Assembly (NCBI GenBank): GCA_039916305.1
Contig: JBDSLR010000021.1
Location: forward strand, 124,001 to 188,000
From: JACMLD01 sp039916305
GTDB lineage: Bacteria; Bacteroidota; Bacteroidia; Chitinophagales; Chitinophagaceae
Length of the DNA: 64,000 bases
Reading direction: 5' to 3'
The position numbers and the translations under genes are program-made. The notes beneath the pieces are model-generated. The model was not told the origin of the DNA and did not search any database. It saw nothing but the letters and a program-made list of their open reading frames with translations. Below, in pieces: positions 24,779 to 32,569 of the stretch. The number at the start of each line of letters is the position of its first letter. Positions within the stretch are counted from its first letter, which is position 1.

Positions 24779-26803
24779 TTATACGTCTTCCGCCATCCTG
24801 ATAGATGAAGGGGGCCAAAGAAAATCTTTGGGATGCCGCCGGAAATAACGGCCCAGCAGGGAGAAAAACTCTGGGTAGTCTTTCAAACGGATGCCGCGTG
24901 ATTTTACCGCAACCCAGAACGCCAGCGAAAAACTTACCAGGAAATTGAGAAACCCTATGAGCAGTACGCCCGCTAAAATAGTTAAGAGGTAAGACAGCGC
25001 CACCCGATGATCCAATCCGTAATAACCAATGGCCGTATTGCCGGCAGAAATGGTGATATGCCGTATATCAAAAGGAATACCCAAAAATTTGCCCAGCGGT
25101 CCGGCACAGCCGAGAAAAAAACCAAGGCAGATGCTACCCGTAATAGCACCGGCACTTTTATCCACCATATTTACCAGGCGGTTGAGCTTTTTTGTGTTCA
25201 TGGTATTCACAAACACCGGGTGCGTTTTTATTCTTTCTGAAATACGTCCGTATACTACATGGTTGTCTACATAACCGGCGATAAGACCACTTAAGAATAG
25301 AAAAAATCCGGTGAAGCAGGCATAGATCAATGCAAGGCTGTGAAAAGGATGCTGATCTGCTAATAACTTTGCTGCGGCTGCGCCTTCCGCAATTTTAACG
25401 CCGGTAGCAAGGTTATACCCCCAGGCCAGCAAATAAGTAAGTGGAAATACAATAACCAAATTACCCGCAAAAGAGGCAATCTGGCTGCGGCTTACCTTGG
25501 CCACCGTGATCACCAGGTGGCGCAGATCTGGCCTTGCTCCCTGCTTTTGTACATCCAGTGAGCTGGCCACTGCCGATGCTGTATATGCAGGCTGTTTTGT
25601 AGCCAGGGTGGTGTTGGTACCATCCATCAATACAAACCCAGCCGCGTAATTGCTGCCGTATGCAAATCCCTGCCAGAAAATAGGCAGGTGCACAATGCTC
25701 AGTAAATTTTTTGTAATGGCAACAAACGATACAATCACGCCACCTCCCATCGCACTCCTGAAAAGCTGCCGGAAATCTTTGCGGGTAGAACTGATGTACT
25801 TCTCCCCTTTCTTGCCTTTGTGTTCTGCAATCTGGTAAGCCAGCAAACCAAGGTTGGTAGATAAAAATTCGCCCAGGCTGTTTTTCTTGTTTTCATTCCT
25901 TATTACCGTCATGAAATAATCTACAAACCGTTCTGTATTAAATACATTGTCTGCATCCAGCGCATCAATAATAATCAGCATGCGGTCAATCTGTTCTTCG
26001 CGCCGCACCATTACAAAAGTCTGTGCCAGGCTGGTGCCATATTGCAGCCGTTGATCTTTTACCCATTGGTTACTCTGCCGGCAGTTATACAGGTTTTCCT
26101 GTATATTGGTAAGCAGCAGGCGTTTTTCATCGGGCAGCAGGCTCGCACCTTTTTCTATGTAGACGTTTACGAGCCGGTTTTGTTCTATAAAAGGCTGTAT
26201 GGCGTCTGTAAAATCTTTGTACCGGGCGGCCACTTCTTTTTCCATACTCAGTGTCACCATGCGGTAAGACAGAATCTGCAATGACCTGTTTAACTGGCGG
26301 GTTAATCCAGCTTCTGTAAGATTTACATGGATACCCAGGAGCTCAAAAAAACTTCTCCATAATGAACGGTCAATGCCTGACACCCACACGTAATCGCTTT
26401 TTTTATAGAACACATGGCTGATCACATAAAGAAAATCGTTGGGCAACTGGAGAGCGGGCAGGAATTTGTGTTTTATTTTACCAATCAGTTCCTGTACAAA
26501 ACCCCTTGAACTGATAATACCGCTTTCTGTAAGGGCAGTACTCAGGTTACTGTTCATAAACTGGCTCAGCAAAGATTTACGCAGTGCAAACAGCATTGAC
26601 TTGTCCTGCTGCAACTGGAATAACACACCCTTGAAACGCAGTTCTGCTTCTTCAAAATTTTTGTGCCGGGACGGACGTATTTGTTTTACCAGTTCTACCA
26701 GGTAATCAAGCCCGCGGTTGGTGCTGTTAAGGGAAAGAACAATGGCTTTGCCTTTATCATCTGGCGGGTCCACCATCTTTTTTCTTTGTAACAGCTTAAA
26801 CAT
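24779..26803 (-). CDS. Gcr-family 'site-specific recombinase' membrane protein
   Basis: 674 residues. It looks like the family annotated as site-specific recombinase Gcr (SpecificRecomb) from Neisseria: a helical soluble N-terminal half (to about residue 330) and a C-terminal half with six or so membrane segments, including SRSQIASFAGNLVIVFPLTY, FHSLALIYACFTGFFLFLSG followed by LIAGYVDNHVVYGRISERI, and ITGSICLGFFLGCAGPLGKF. No tyrosine or serine recombinase catalytic motif is present, so the historical name is probably wrong and an envelope function is more likely. A monocistronic gene, convergent with LacI and divergent from clpS. Confidence 0.7.
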   Translation of the reverse strand: MFKLLQRKKMVDPPDDKGKAIVLSLNSTNRGLDYLVELVKQIRPSRHKNFEEAELRFKGVLFQLQQDKSMLFALRKSLLSQFMNSNLSTALTESGIISSRGFVQELIGKIKHKFLPALQLPNDFLYVISHVFYKKSDYVWVSGIDRSLWRSFFELLGIHVNLTEAGLTRQLNRSLQILSYRMVTLSMEKEVAARYKDFTDAIQPFIEQNRLVNVYIEKGASLLPDEKRLLLTNIQENLYNCRQSNQWVKDQRLQYGTSLAQTFVMVRREEQIDRMLIIIDALDADNVFNTERFVDYFMTVIRNENKKNSLGEFLSTNLGLLAYQIAEHKGKKGEKYISSTRKDFRQLFRSAMGGGVIVSFVAITKNLLSIVHLPIFWQGFAYGSNYAAGFVLMDGTNTTLATKQPAYTASAVASSLDVQKQGARPDLRHLVITVAKVSRSQIASFAGNLVIVFPLTYLLAWGYNLATGVKIAEGAAAAKLLADQHPFHSLALIYACFTGFFLFLSGLIAGYVDNHVVYGRISERIKTHPVFVNTMNTKKLNRLVNMVDKSAGAITGSICLGFFLGCAGPLGKFLGIPFDIRHITISAGNTAIGYYGLDHRVALSYLLTILAGVLLIGFLNFLVSFSLAFWVAVKSRGIRLKDYPEFFSLLGRYFRRHPKDFLWPPSSIRMAEDV

Positions 26804-26932
26804 GTTCTTTTTGGGGGGAAAATTATGCCAGAAAAAGGTTTCTTAATGAAATAAGACAATCTGTTTGTTATAAAAGTTGCAAAGACTGGTATTATGTAAT
26901 CATTATTTATATTTTTGCTGAAATTACCATGT

Positions 26933-27235
26933 ATGTTATCGTATAAAGAACAACCGGATACGTTATTAGACGAAGATGTGGCGCTGGATACTTCACTTGA
27001 AAAATCATGCCAGCTGATTGTCTGGAACGATGAGGTAAATACATTTGAATGGGTAATTGAAACCCTGGTAGATATTTGCGGTCACAGCCCGGAACAGGCC
27101 GAACAATGCGCACTTATTATTCACAGCCAGGGCAAATACGCAGTGAAGTATGGCAGCTATGAAACATTGAAACCGCTGTGCGATGCCATTACCGACCGGG
27201 GCATCAGCGCTACCGTGGAAGTAACGGTAGAGTAA
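26933..27235 (+). CDS. clpS: ATP-dependent Clp protease adaptor ClpS
   Basis: 100 residues from ATG at 26933 (an upstream TTG at 26915 in frame is less likely). ClpS delivers proteins with N-degron residues (Leu, Phe, Tyr, Trp) to ClpAP. Visible family features are the flexible acidic N-terminus, IVWNDEVNTFEWVIETL with the Asn-Asp pair that grips the N-terminal amino group, and the CALIIHSQGKYAVKYGSYETL helix with the conserved His. Length is right. The neighbour aat makes N-terminal Leu/Phe degrons, so the two genes form the N-end rule pathway. Confidence 0.92.
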   Translation: MLSYKEQPDTLLDEDVALDTSLEKSCQLIVWNDEVNTFEWVIETLVDICGHSPEQAEQCALIIHSQGKYAVKYGSYETLKPLCDAITDRGISATVEVTVE

Positions 27236-27402
27236 TACCAGTTGTTAGCTGATAGTTGGAACACCAACAACCACTTACCAATGCAGTTTTTAAGCCGATG
27301 CAATATTGTCATGGTTCAATTTTCCATATTGATGAGAACAAAAATGGACTTTTTCCCTTCACTGCTAAAAGCTAATAGCTGGCAGCTAACAGCTTTCCCC
27401 CT

Positions 27403-28050
27403 ATGCCTTTATTCGCCCTGAGCAAAGAACTTATTTTTCCACCGGTACACCTCAGTGAACCAGATGGCCTGCTGGCGATGGGTGGCGATCTTTCTACCGA
27501 ACGTTTGTTGTTGGCTTACCGCAGCGGTATATTTCCCTGGTTTGATGGCAGTACGCCTTTGTGGTGGTGTCCTGATCCGCGGTTTGTATTGTTTCCCTCA
27601 ACATTGAAAGTAAGCAAAAGCATGAAGCAACTTATAAAGCGGCAGGCTTTTGCATTTACCATTGATAAAGCATTTGCGGAAGTAATCAGTAATTGTAAGG
27701 CCACGCCGCGCAAAGATCAGGATGGCACCTGGATTACGGAAGAAGTTAAAGCCGCATATATTCAATTACATAAATTGGGCCATGCCCATAGCGCAGAAGC
27801 CTGGCTGAATGGTGAACTGGTAGGCGGTTGTTACGGTATAAGGATGGGAAAAGTTTTTTTTGGTGAAAGCATGTTCAGCAAAGCAGCCAACGCCAGCAAA
27901 TACGCGTTTATAAACTATGTACAGGTGTTACAGGAAGATCATGTACAGCTGATAGACTGCCAGGTATATACGCCGCATTTAGAAAGCCTGGGCGCCGGCA
28001 TGATAGAGCGGTCAACATTTATTGAACTATTGAATGAGCTGGCGGGATAG
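27403..28050 (+). CDS. aat: leucyl/phenylalanyl-tRNA--protein transferase
   Basis: 215 residues, cytosolic. It adds Leu or Phe from aminoacyl-tRNA to proteins with N-terminal Arg or Lys. Family signatures are FPPVHLSEPDGLLAMGGDLS (residues 12-31), LLLAYRSGIFPWF, WWCPDPRFVL, and the GNAT-like core AEAWLNGELVGGCYGIRMGKVFFGESMFS with HLESLGA near the end. Full length. It follows clpS by 167 bp on the same strand; the gap holds imperfect AGCTAATAGCTG-type inverted repeats but no gene. Confidence 0.95.
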   Translation: MPLFALSKELIFPPVHLSEPDGLLAMGGDLSTERLLLAYRSGIFPWFDGSTPLWWCPDPRFVLFPSTLKVSKSMKQLIKRQAFAFTIDKAFAEVISNCKATPRKDQDGTWITEEVKAAYIQLHKLGHAHSAEAWLNGELVGGCYGIRMGKVFFGESMFSKAANASKYAFINYVQVLQEDHVQLIDCQVYTPHLESLGAGMIERSTFIELLNELAG

Positions 28051-28549
28051 CCGCTTAAGCGCAAGCCTGCCTACCAGGTTGATTATGCCCTATTACCCTC
28101 CCACCTGTCTTCCTATCAAGTAGACTTAACTTTTTACACTGTCTGCAAATTTTCAAAATGCTTATAATAAAAAAATGTTTACCACTTATTACACTCCCGG
28201 TGTGTCATCCTGTAATGATCCCGTGGACTTATCGTTGACGGCTGCCGACGTATTTGCAGCATGCCCCTTCAACCATCTTCACAATATGCCATGCATGACA
28301 GGTAGATATGGTCAGTTGCCGGATGAATGAATGATAAAATATAAACCCGGAGCATCGCAAGTCAATAGAAAGATTCATAACAAGTGTACTATCAATCCAT
28401 GTTAACGGCTCAGCCATACCGCACATTTTACTGCAGTCAATGCGGAAAAAATAACCCTAAAGTGGTATTGCCTTTTGTTTACTAACACAATAGCTTTGGT
28501 TGCGGCAACAATTGTTGCTGTACATAAACCCATTTTTTTTACTATTAAA
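28051..28549. other. non-coding gap upstream of the Cys-rich module
   Basis: About 500 bases with no credible gene on either strand, no tRNA and no strong hairpin. It should contain the promoter of the two-gene module that follows. Confidence 0.5.
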
Positions 28550-28807
28550 ATGTTGACTATGCCAAATGTACAATTCCAGGTAAAGCTGGAAAATGTTGAG
28601 TTATCCGCAAAACAGATCGCCCAGATTCAAAAAGAAATCAATGGAGCGGTTGCTATGGTTCTTGCAAAGCAGGGCGCAGCAAAACAAGTTTGGGGTTCTA
28701 AATTAGAACTGAACCCGGAATGGTACGGTAAATGGCTTCGCCAGTTTAAAACACCAGAGGCTTTAAAGGCAAACGTGAACTTTAAGCTGGAGAAAATAGG
28801 GTTATGA
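28550..28807 (+). CDS. small protein of unknown function, first gene of a Cys-rich pair
   Basis: 85 residues from ATG at 28550; another Met at 28559 is equally possible, and the frame is open up to an ATG at 28475 that would add a non-conserved-looking hydrophobic lead. Sequence: VQFQVKLENVELSAKQIAQI helix-strand start, an Ala/Lys-rich middle, then WGSKLELNPEWYGKWLRQF and a basic end FKLEKIGL. No known domain recognised. The last four bases overlap the start of the next gene (ATGA), so translation is coupled and the two products probably act together. Confidence 0.65.
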   Translation: MLTMPNVQFQVKLENVELSAKQIAQIQKEINGAVAMVLAKQGAAKQVWGSKLELNPEWYGKWLRQFKTPEALKANVNFKLEKIGL

Positions 28808-29205
28808 AAAAAGAACACAAAAGCTGCCCCAGTTCCACCTGTGAGGACGGGGCTATCCTTTTGGGTGTTGTAAATGAAGATGGCACTGTTGGATACCTCA
28901 CTACGCCCATTACTATTAATGAAGACTTTGTAAAAGAAGTGAACCAGCAGGGTAATGCTGAACAACGTTTTCGTTTCAGTAATACTTGTGTTGAAGCTGG
29001 TTGCCAGCAATGGCAGACAGGTAAATGCGGGGTCATCAAAAATGTAATGGACAGTAATGCGCAATTAGAATTGGAACCGCAGTTGCCGGATTGCTCTATC
29101 AGAAATTCCTGCAGGTGGTTTTACCAGGAAGGCCCGAAAGCATGCAGTTTTTGTCCCTACATAATTACCAATATGTTGCAGGAGGCAAAAGCAGTGGAAG
29201 TATAA
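28804..29205 (+). CDS. Cys-rich, possibly metal-cluster-binding protein
   Basis: 133 residues, no signal peptide, nine cysteines in three groups: C8-x4-C13, C62-x4-C67-x7-C75 and C97-x5-C103-x10-C114-x2-C117. Between the first two groups is a small beta unit (AILLGVVNEDGTVGYLTTPI). Spacing such as CxxC followed by Pro (CSFCP) suggests an iron-sulfur or zinc site, but I do not recognise the family. It overlaps the preceding gene by four bases and is followed directly by a strong terminator, so this is a self-contained two-gene operon. Metal binding is inference. Confidence 0.7.
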   Translation: MKKEHKSCPSSTCEDGAILLGVVNEDGTVGYLTTPITINEDFVKEVNQQGNAEQRFRFSNTCVEAGCQQWQTGKCGVIKNVMDSNAQLELEPQLPDCSIRNSCRWFYQEGPKACSFCPYIITNMLQEAKAVEV

Positions 29206-29207
29206 TA

Positions 29208-29236
29208 AAAGAAGGCTGCACCGCAGCCTTCTTTTT
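29208..29236 (+). terminator. terminator of the Cys-rich module
   Basis: 12-bp stem AAAGAAGGCTGC/GCAGCCTTCTTT with a 3-nt loop and a following T-run, 2 bases after the stop codon. Confidence 0.92.
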
Positions 29237-29262
29237 GTTTTAACTACTGCCTTGTACCGCGT

Positions 29263-29292
29263 TTGCTATTAACGAAAGGCTGGTTACATTTG
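29263..29292 (+). promoter_or_regulatory. Bacteroidota-type promoter of the TRIC gene
   Basis: TTG (29263-29265), 19-nt spacer, TACATTTG (29285-29292). The ATG lies at 29298, only 5 bases after the -7 box, so the transcript would start at or next to the start codon. Confidence 0.75.
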
Positions 29293-29297
29293 CATGC

Positions 29298-29915
29298 ATG
29301 TCATTTAATTTTATTACTGTTATAGATATACTGGGCACCTTTAGTTTTGTTGTATCCGGGGCATTTGCGGCTATGGAAAAAAAACTGGACCCCCTGGGCG
29401 TACTGATTATTTCATTTGTAACGGCTATTGGCGGCGGTACTATCCGTGATATGCTGCTGGGTGACCTGCCGGTGGCCTGGCTCACCAATAATACCAGCGC
29501 CTGGGTAATAGCCATCAGCGCAATAACTGCTATTTTTTTCGGCAGCACATTCAAAAAGCTGGATAAATTATTATTTTTTTTTGATGCCATTGGCCTGGGC
29601 CTGTTTACTATGATTGGCATTCAAAAAGGCATACAGCATGGATTAAGCACCGGTATCTGTGTTGCTCTGGGTACCATCACCGCCTGCTTCGGTGGTGTTA
29701 TAAGAGATGTATTACTCAATAAAGTACCATTGATTTTTCAAAAAGAAATTTATGCATCTGCCTGCATTGCGGGTGGATTGCTTTTCCTGCTGCTGCGCAA
29801 ATGGCAGGTGCCCGAAAACCTGGATTACATTGCAGCTATACTAACAACCTTTATGATAAGAATACTGGCCGTTCGCTTCAACTGGTCTTTGCCGCTATTT
29901 TATCTCAGAAAATAA
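29298..29915 (+). CDS. TRIC (UPF0126/YicG) cation channel family membrane protein
   Basis: 205 residues with seven hydrophobic segments in two similar halves. The family hallmarks are FVVSGAFAAMEKKLDPLGVL, ITAIGGGTIRDMLLG in the first half and GTITACFGGVIRDVLL in the second: the Gly-Gly-(G/V)-(T/I)-I/R-D kink that forms the pore in prokaryotic trimeric intracellular cation channels. The length is normal. Monocistronic, with a promoter so close that the mRNA is predicted to be leaderless. It conducts K+ or Na+ in characterised homologues; the physiological role in bacteria is unclear. Confidence 0.92.
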   Translation: MSFNFITVIDILGTFSFVVSGAFAAMEKKLDPLGVLIISFVTAIGGGTIRDMLLGDLPVAWLTNNTSAWVIAISAITAIFFGSTFKKLDKLLFFFDAIGLGLFTMIGIQKGIQHGLSTGICVALGTITACFGGVIRDVLLNKVPLIFQKEIYASACIAGGLLFLLLRKWQVPENLDYIAAILTTFMIRILAVRFNWSLPLFYLRK

Positions 29916-30050
29916 TTTTATCAATGCCTTCAGTCTGCACTTAGGTAAAAGATTTTTTACCTCCTCTTTCATTCATTGATCACAGATAGTATAACTTTAT
30001 TATTACTTATAAAGCAGCAGTTCCAGGTAGAAAGTACTCTCGCTGATAAT

Positions 30051-30692
30051 ATGCAAAGACAACTGCTCCTGTTAATGATGATAGCCGCATTGCCAGCATG
30101 CGCTTTTTCCCAAACATTTTTAGAACCTTTTGCAGGTTACCAGGTGGGTTTGAATAATCAAAAAAACAATAGCGTCAATTCCGGGCTTCAGCTGGCTTTT
30201 AAAAGAAACAGCAGCATTGAATTTCTTTTGCAGCTGCAAAAAAGTTGGCCGCTGCCATCAGGCAGTAATGCTCCCGATTCTTCCTTTACACTCAATACCA
30301 GCCTGCCGCTATACGCCCCGGCTGAAAAAAAATTACGTTCTTCTTCTTTGTTACTGGCTGCTGGCTGCCGGTTTGTTCTTGCAGGAAAACAATCAAATAA
30401 TAAATTACTGGCTACTACATACCTTGGCATCAAATACCAGAAAACTGCTGTCAGTTATCAATACGATAAAACCAATTATACTATTTTAAATCCTGATCAA
30501 ACCCTTTCAAGAACCGGTCTTTTTGTAAGTGCCGGCCTGGCCTATATGCGGCAACTCAAAACCAGCAGGCTATTGGTCGAATTGAATGTGGCAAGTCCTT
30601 CTGCGGGCTCAAATAAATATCCTTCTTCTTTTAAGCTGACAGGTCAGCTGTCATGTAACATTGGTTATTCAATTCAACTCTCAAAAAACTAA
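30051..30692 (+). CDS. exported outer-membrane beta-barrel-like protein
   Basis: 213 residues from ATG at 30051, chosen because it gives a signal peptide (MQRQLLLLMMIAALPACAFSQ); an in-frame ATG at 29976 would add 25 residues with no function. The mature chain alternates polar and hydrophobic residues in strands of 8-10 (FEPFAGYQVGL-like, LLLAAGCRFVL, LFVSAGLAYM, QLSCNIGYSIQL) and ends in a hydrophobic strand, as in small outer-membrane barrels. No specific family recognised. Its stop is one base from the start of the next gene, which encodes a lipoprotein; they form an operon. Confidence 0.7.
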   Translation: MQRQLLLLMMIAALPACAFSQTFLEPFAGYQVGLNNQKNNSVNSGLQLAFKRNSSIEFLLQLQKSWPLPSGSNAPDSSFTLNTSLPLYAPAEKKLRSSSLLLAAGCRFVLAGKQSNNKLLATTYLGIKYQKTAVSYQYDKTNYTILNPDQTLSRTGLFVSAGLAYMRQLKTSRLLVELNVASPSAGSNKYPSSFKLTGQLSCNIGYSIQLSKN

Positions 30693-30693
30693 T

Positions 30694-31320
30694 ATGAGCG
30701 CTAAACGGAAAATACATTTATTGGCTTATTTACTGCTGTACATGCTGGTAATTGGTTGCCGTAAAAATGGTACCCGTTATTATCCGGACAAAGAAACACC
30801 GGGACTGTCCATTTTTTCAAATACCGGCAACAATGTATTGTCCTGTGCTGTAAACGGGCAGGCATGGCAAACAGTTACCCGGGCTACAAGCGGCCTTATT
30901 GGACGCACCAGTTATGAGCTATATGTTACCAGGCACCGAACAGGTAGTTTATTGGATACACTATCGTTTAGCTGGCGGGGTAGTTATACCAGTAATCAAT
31001 TGATCCAGGGAGATGATATTACACTCTTTCTTCCCATCGCCAAAAATTTTCGCTTAAGTGATTTACAGGCATGGCAGGGCAGGCGTTTGGTTATAGACAG
31101 CAGTAATGGCTATTTCTCTGCAAATATTGCTGGAACCCCGTCCGTAAATGCAAAAGGCCGGGGCGTTATTTATTTCAATACCATCAGGTTTGATTCAAGC
31201 GCCCAGCAAGGCATCACCGGCAAAATCTCGGGAACAATGGAAGCGGGTTTAAATGCAGTAAAAATAAGCACCGGCAGATTTGATCATGCTATTTTACCAG
31301 ACCAGGTGCGTAATTATTAG
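30694..31320 (+). CDS. lipoprotein of unknown function
   Basis: 208 residues from ATG at 30694, one base after the previous stop. Lipobox LLYMLVIGC gives a lipidated Cys at residue 22. The mature part looks all-beta (AVNGQAWQTVT, LSFSWRGSY, IYFNTIRFDSS, ITGKISGTM) and has the CxVNGxxW opening seen in DUF6252-like Bacteroidota lipoproteins, in which a strand after the Cys reads C-x-V-N-G-x-x-W. This family match is from memory and tentative. Probably works with the barrel protein encoded upstream. Confidence 0.65.
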   Translation: MSAKRKIHLLAYLLLYMLVIGCRKNGTRYYPDKETPGLSIFSNTGNNVLSCAVNGQAWQTVTRATSGLIGRTSYELYVTRHRTGSLLDTLSFSWRGSYTSNQLIQGDDITLFLPIAKNFRLSDLQAWQGRRLVIDSSNGYFSANIAGTPSVNAKGRGVIYFNTIRFDSSAQQGITGKISGTMEAGLNAVKISTGRFDHAILPDQVRNY

Positions 31321-31365
31321 TTTTTAAACCTTAACTATACTAGTCACAGAAAGACCTGCCTCATA

Positions 31366-32097
31366 CTAAAACCTTGTGCCCAAATAATGCGGCAACATAG
31401 CCCGCCAGGTAGGCCAGTCGTGCTTCCACTCATGGCCCCAGATATCCAGCTCATAATTGATACCCTTGCCATACAAAACACCCCCAAAGCGACGGTTGGC
31501 TTCCGGATCTTCATGATCGCCGCTGCCGGTAAGAATATGAATATGATGACTGCTGCGTATCTGTTCAAGTATACTGTGCTCCGTTAGATTGGGCAGGTAG
31601 TGTATGGGGCTGTTGAAATAAACATCTTCATTAAAATAGCCCTTTGTATACTCCGTTAAATCATACACCCCGCTCATGGCAAGGCAGCCATTGATAAGGT
31701 CCGGGCGTTTGAAAAACAGATTGGCGCTATGCAGGGCGCCAAAAGAGGCGCCGCAGGTAATGATGGGCGTATCCCAGCTGGTATTGTTCCGGATAAACGG
31801 CACCACCTCGTTGTACACATAGTTGTTAAACTGGTTTTGGCGCACCGCCTTATGGTAGGGGTCCATGTGGTTATTCATCCAGCTTTCCGTATTGATGCTG
31901 TTGATGGAGAAAACCTTTACTTTGCCGGCATCAATAAAAGGCGCAATATGATCAAGGAGCTGAAAACGCTCATATTCCAGGTAATCTGCCGCGGCAGTAG
32001 GTATCATCAGCAGCGCAAATCCGTAGCTGCCATATACAGCCATGGGCATTTCCTTGTCTAAAGAGGGACTGTACCAGGAGCTAAGGTTTCTTTCCAT
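31366..32097 (-). CDS. esterase, enterochelin-esterase-like alpha/beta hydrolase
   Basis: 243 residues, no signal peptide. The PF00756-type fold: MAVYGSYGFALLMIPT at the first strands, nucleophile elbow CGASFGALHSAN with Ser, AMSGVYDL, acid in ILTGSGDHEDP and catalytic His in IWGHEWKHDWPTW, which is the usual closing motif of this group. Close relatives in Bacteroidota are annotated as putative esterases of unknown substrate. It is convergent with the lipoprotein gene and has a 450-bp intergenic region upstream. Confidence 0.8.
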   Translation of the reverse strand: MERNLSSWYSPSLDKEMPMAVYGSYGFALLMIPTAAADYLEYERFQLLDHIAPFIDAGKVKVFSINSINTESWMNNHMDPYHKAVRQNQFNNYVYNEVVPFIRNNTSWDTPIITCGASFGALHSANLFFKRPDLINGCLAMSGVYDLTEYTKGYFNEDVYFNSPIHYLPNLTEHSILEQIRSSHHIHILTGSGDHEDPEANRRFGGVLYGKGINYELDIWGHEWKHDWPTWRAMLPHYLGTRF

Positions 32098-32367
32098 ACG
32101 TGATTACATTTATTTTTTATGACTAAAATAGCAATAAATCATGTTTAACAGGCGTTTATAAAAAATCCTGCCCTAAAAACTTGCATCAATAAAATAAAGT
32201 GGATACCTTAGTGTTACTGTAAGGAGAGCTATATCTCTAACTAAGTAAGGCATAACCCATTAGCTTATCCCGTTCCTAAGGAAAACACTCCGTTAACCCA
32301 CCCCTCTGAAGACCTCGTCGTAGTTCTATTTCTCACTATTATAGGTTCATGCTTAAAAATTAAATTT
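32098..32367. other. long leader region with several small hairpins
   Basis: 270 bases with no gene. Between 32205 and 32300 there are several short stems (CCTTA-9nt-TAAGG, GAGA-6nt-TCTC, TTCC-TAA-GGAA). I recognise no known RNA family; it may be the 5' leader of the small membrane peptide or the promoter region of the esterase. Confidence 0.4.
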
Positions 32368-32469
32368 ATGAAACTTGATTTGTCACACAGCAGCGGATTT
32401 AAGATCGCGTTAATTGTTATTGTATTATACGCAATCATTGCTACTATAACCTACATGGCCTGGAGTTAA
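32368..32469 (+). CDS. 33-residue single-pass membrane peptide
   Basis: ATG at 32368, stop at 32467-32469. The product begins with a short polar segment (MKLDLSHSSGFK) and continues with one hydrophobic helix (IALIVIVLYAIIATITYMAW). It lies alone in a 450-bp gap and is followed after about 50 bases by a hairpin with a T-rich tail. Small membrane peptides of this type often modulate membrane complexes, but nothing shows a partner here. It could be chance, though the clean hydrophobic helix and the terminator argue for a real gene. Confidence 0.45.
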   Translation: MKLDLSHSSGFKIALIVIVLYAIIATITYMAWS

Positions 32470-32521
32470 ACTTTTACACTGGTTTTATCGCTCACCTCCT
32501 ACCGAAAAGGTTATATTATTG

Positions 32522-32569
32522 AATTTTGTCCCGATTGCTTGCAATGCTTAAGATTGGGACAAAATTTTT
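32522..32569 (+). terminator. terminator overlapping the end of the exonuclease gene
   Basis: Perfect 11-bp stem AATTTTGTCCC/GGGACAAAATT with a long interior loop and a T-rich tail on the + strand. The right arm encodes the last codons of the minus-strand nuclease gene. Confidence 0.55.

Noticed and set aside
24779..26803. Taking the 'site-specific recombinase' protein as evidence of a mobile element
   Set aside because: It is a multi-pass membrane protein with no recombinase active site; the family name is historical.
27240..27402. AGCTAATAGCTGGCAGCTAACAGCT-like repeats between clpS and aat, considered as a regulatory RNA
   Set aside because: Only short imperfect repeats with no stable overall fold visible; similar sequence is common between genes in this phylum.
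28229..28426. 65-residue minus-strand frame in the gap before the Cys-rich module
   Set aside because: No motif, no terminator or promoter, and of a length expected by chance.
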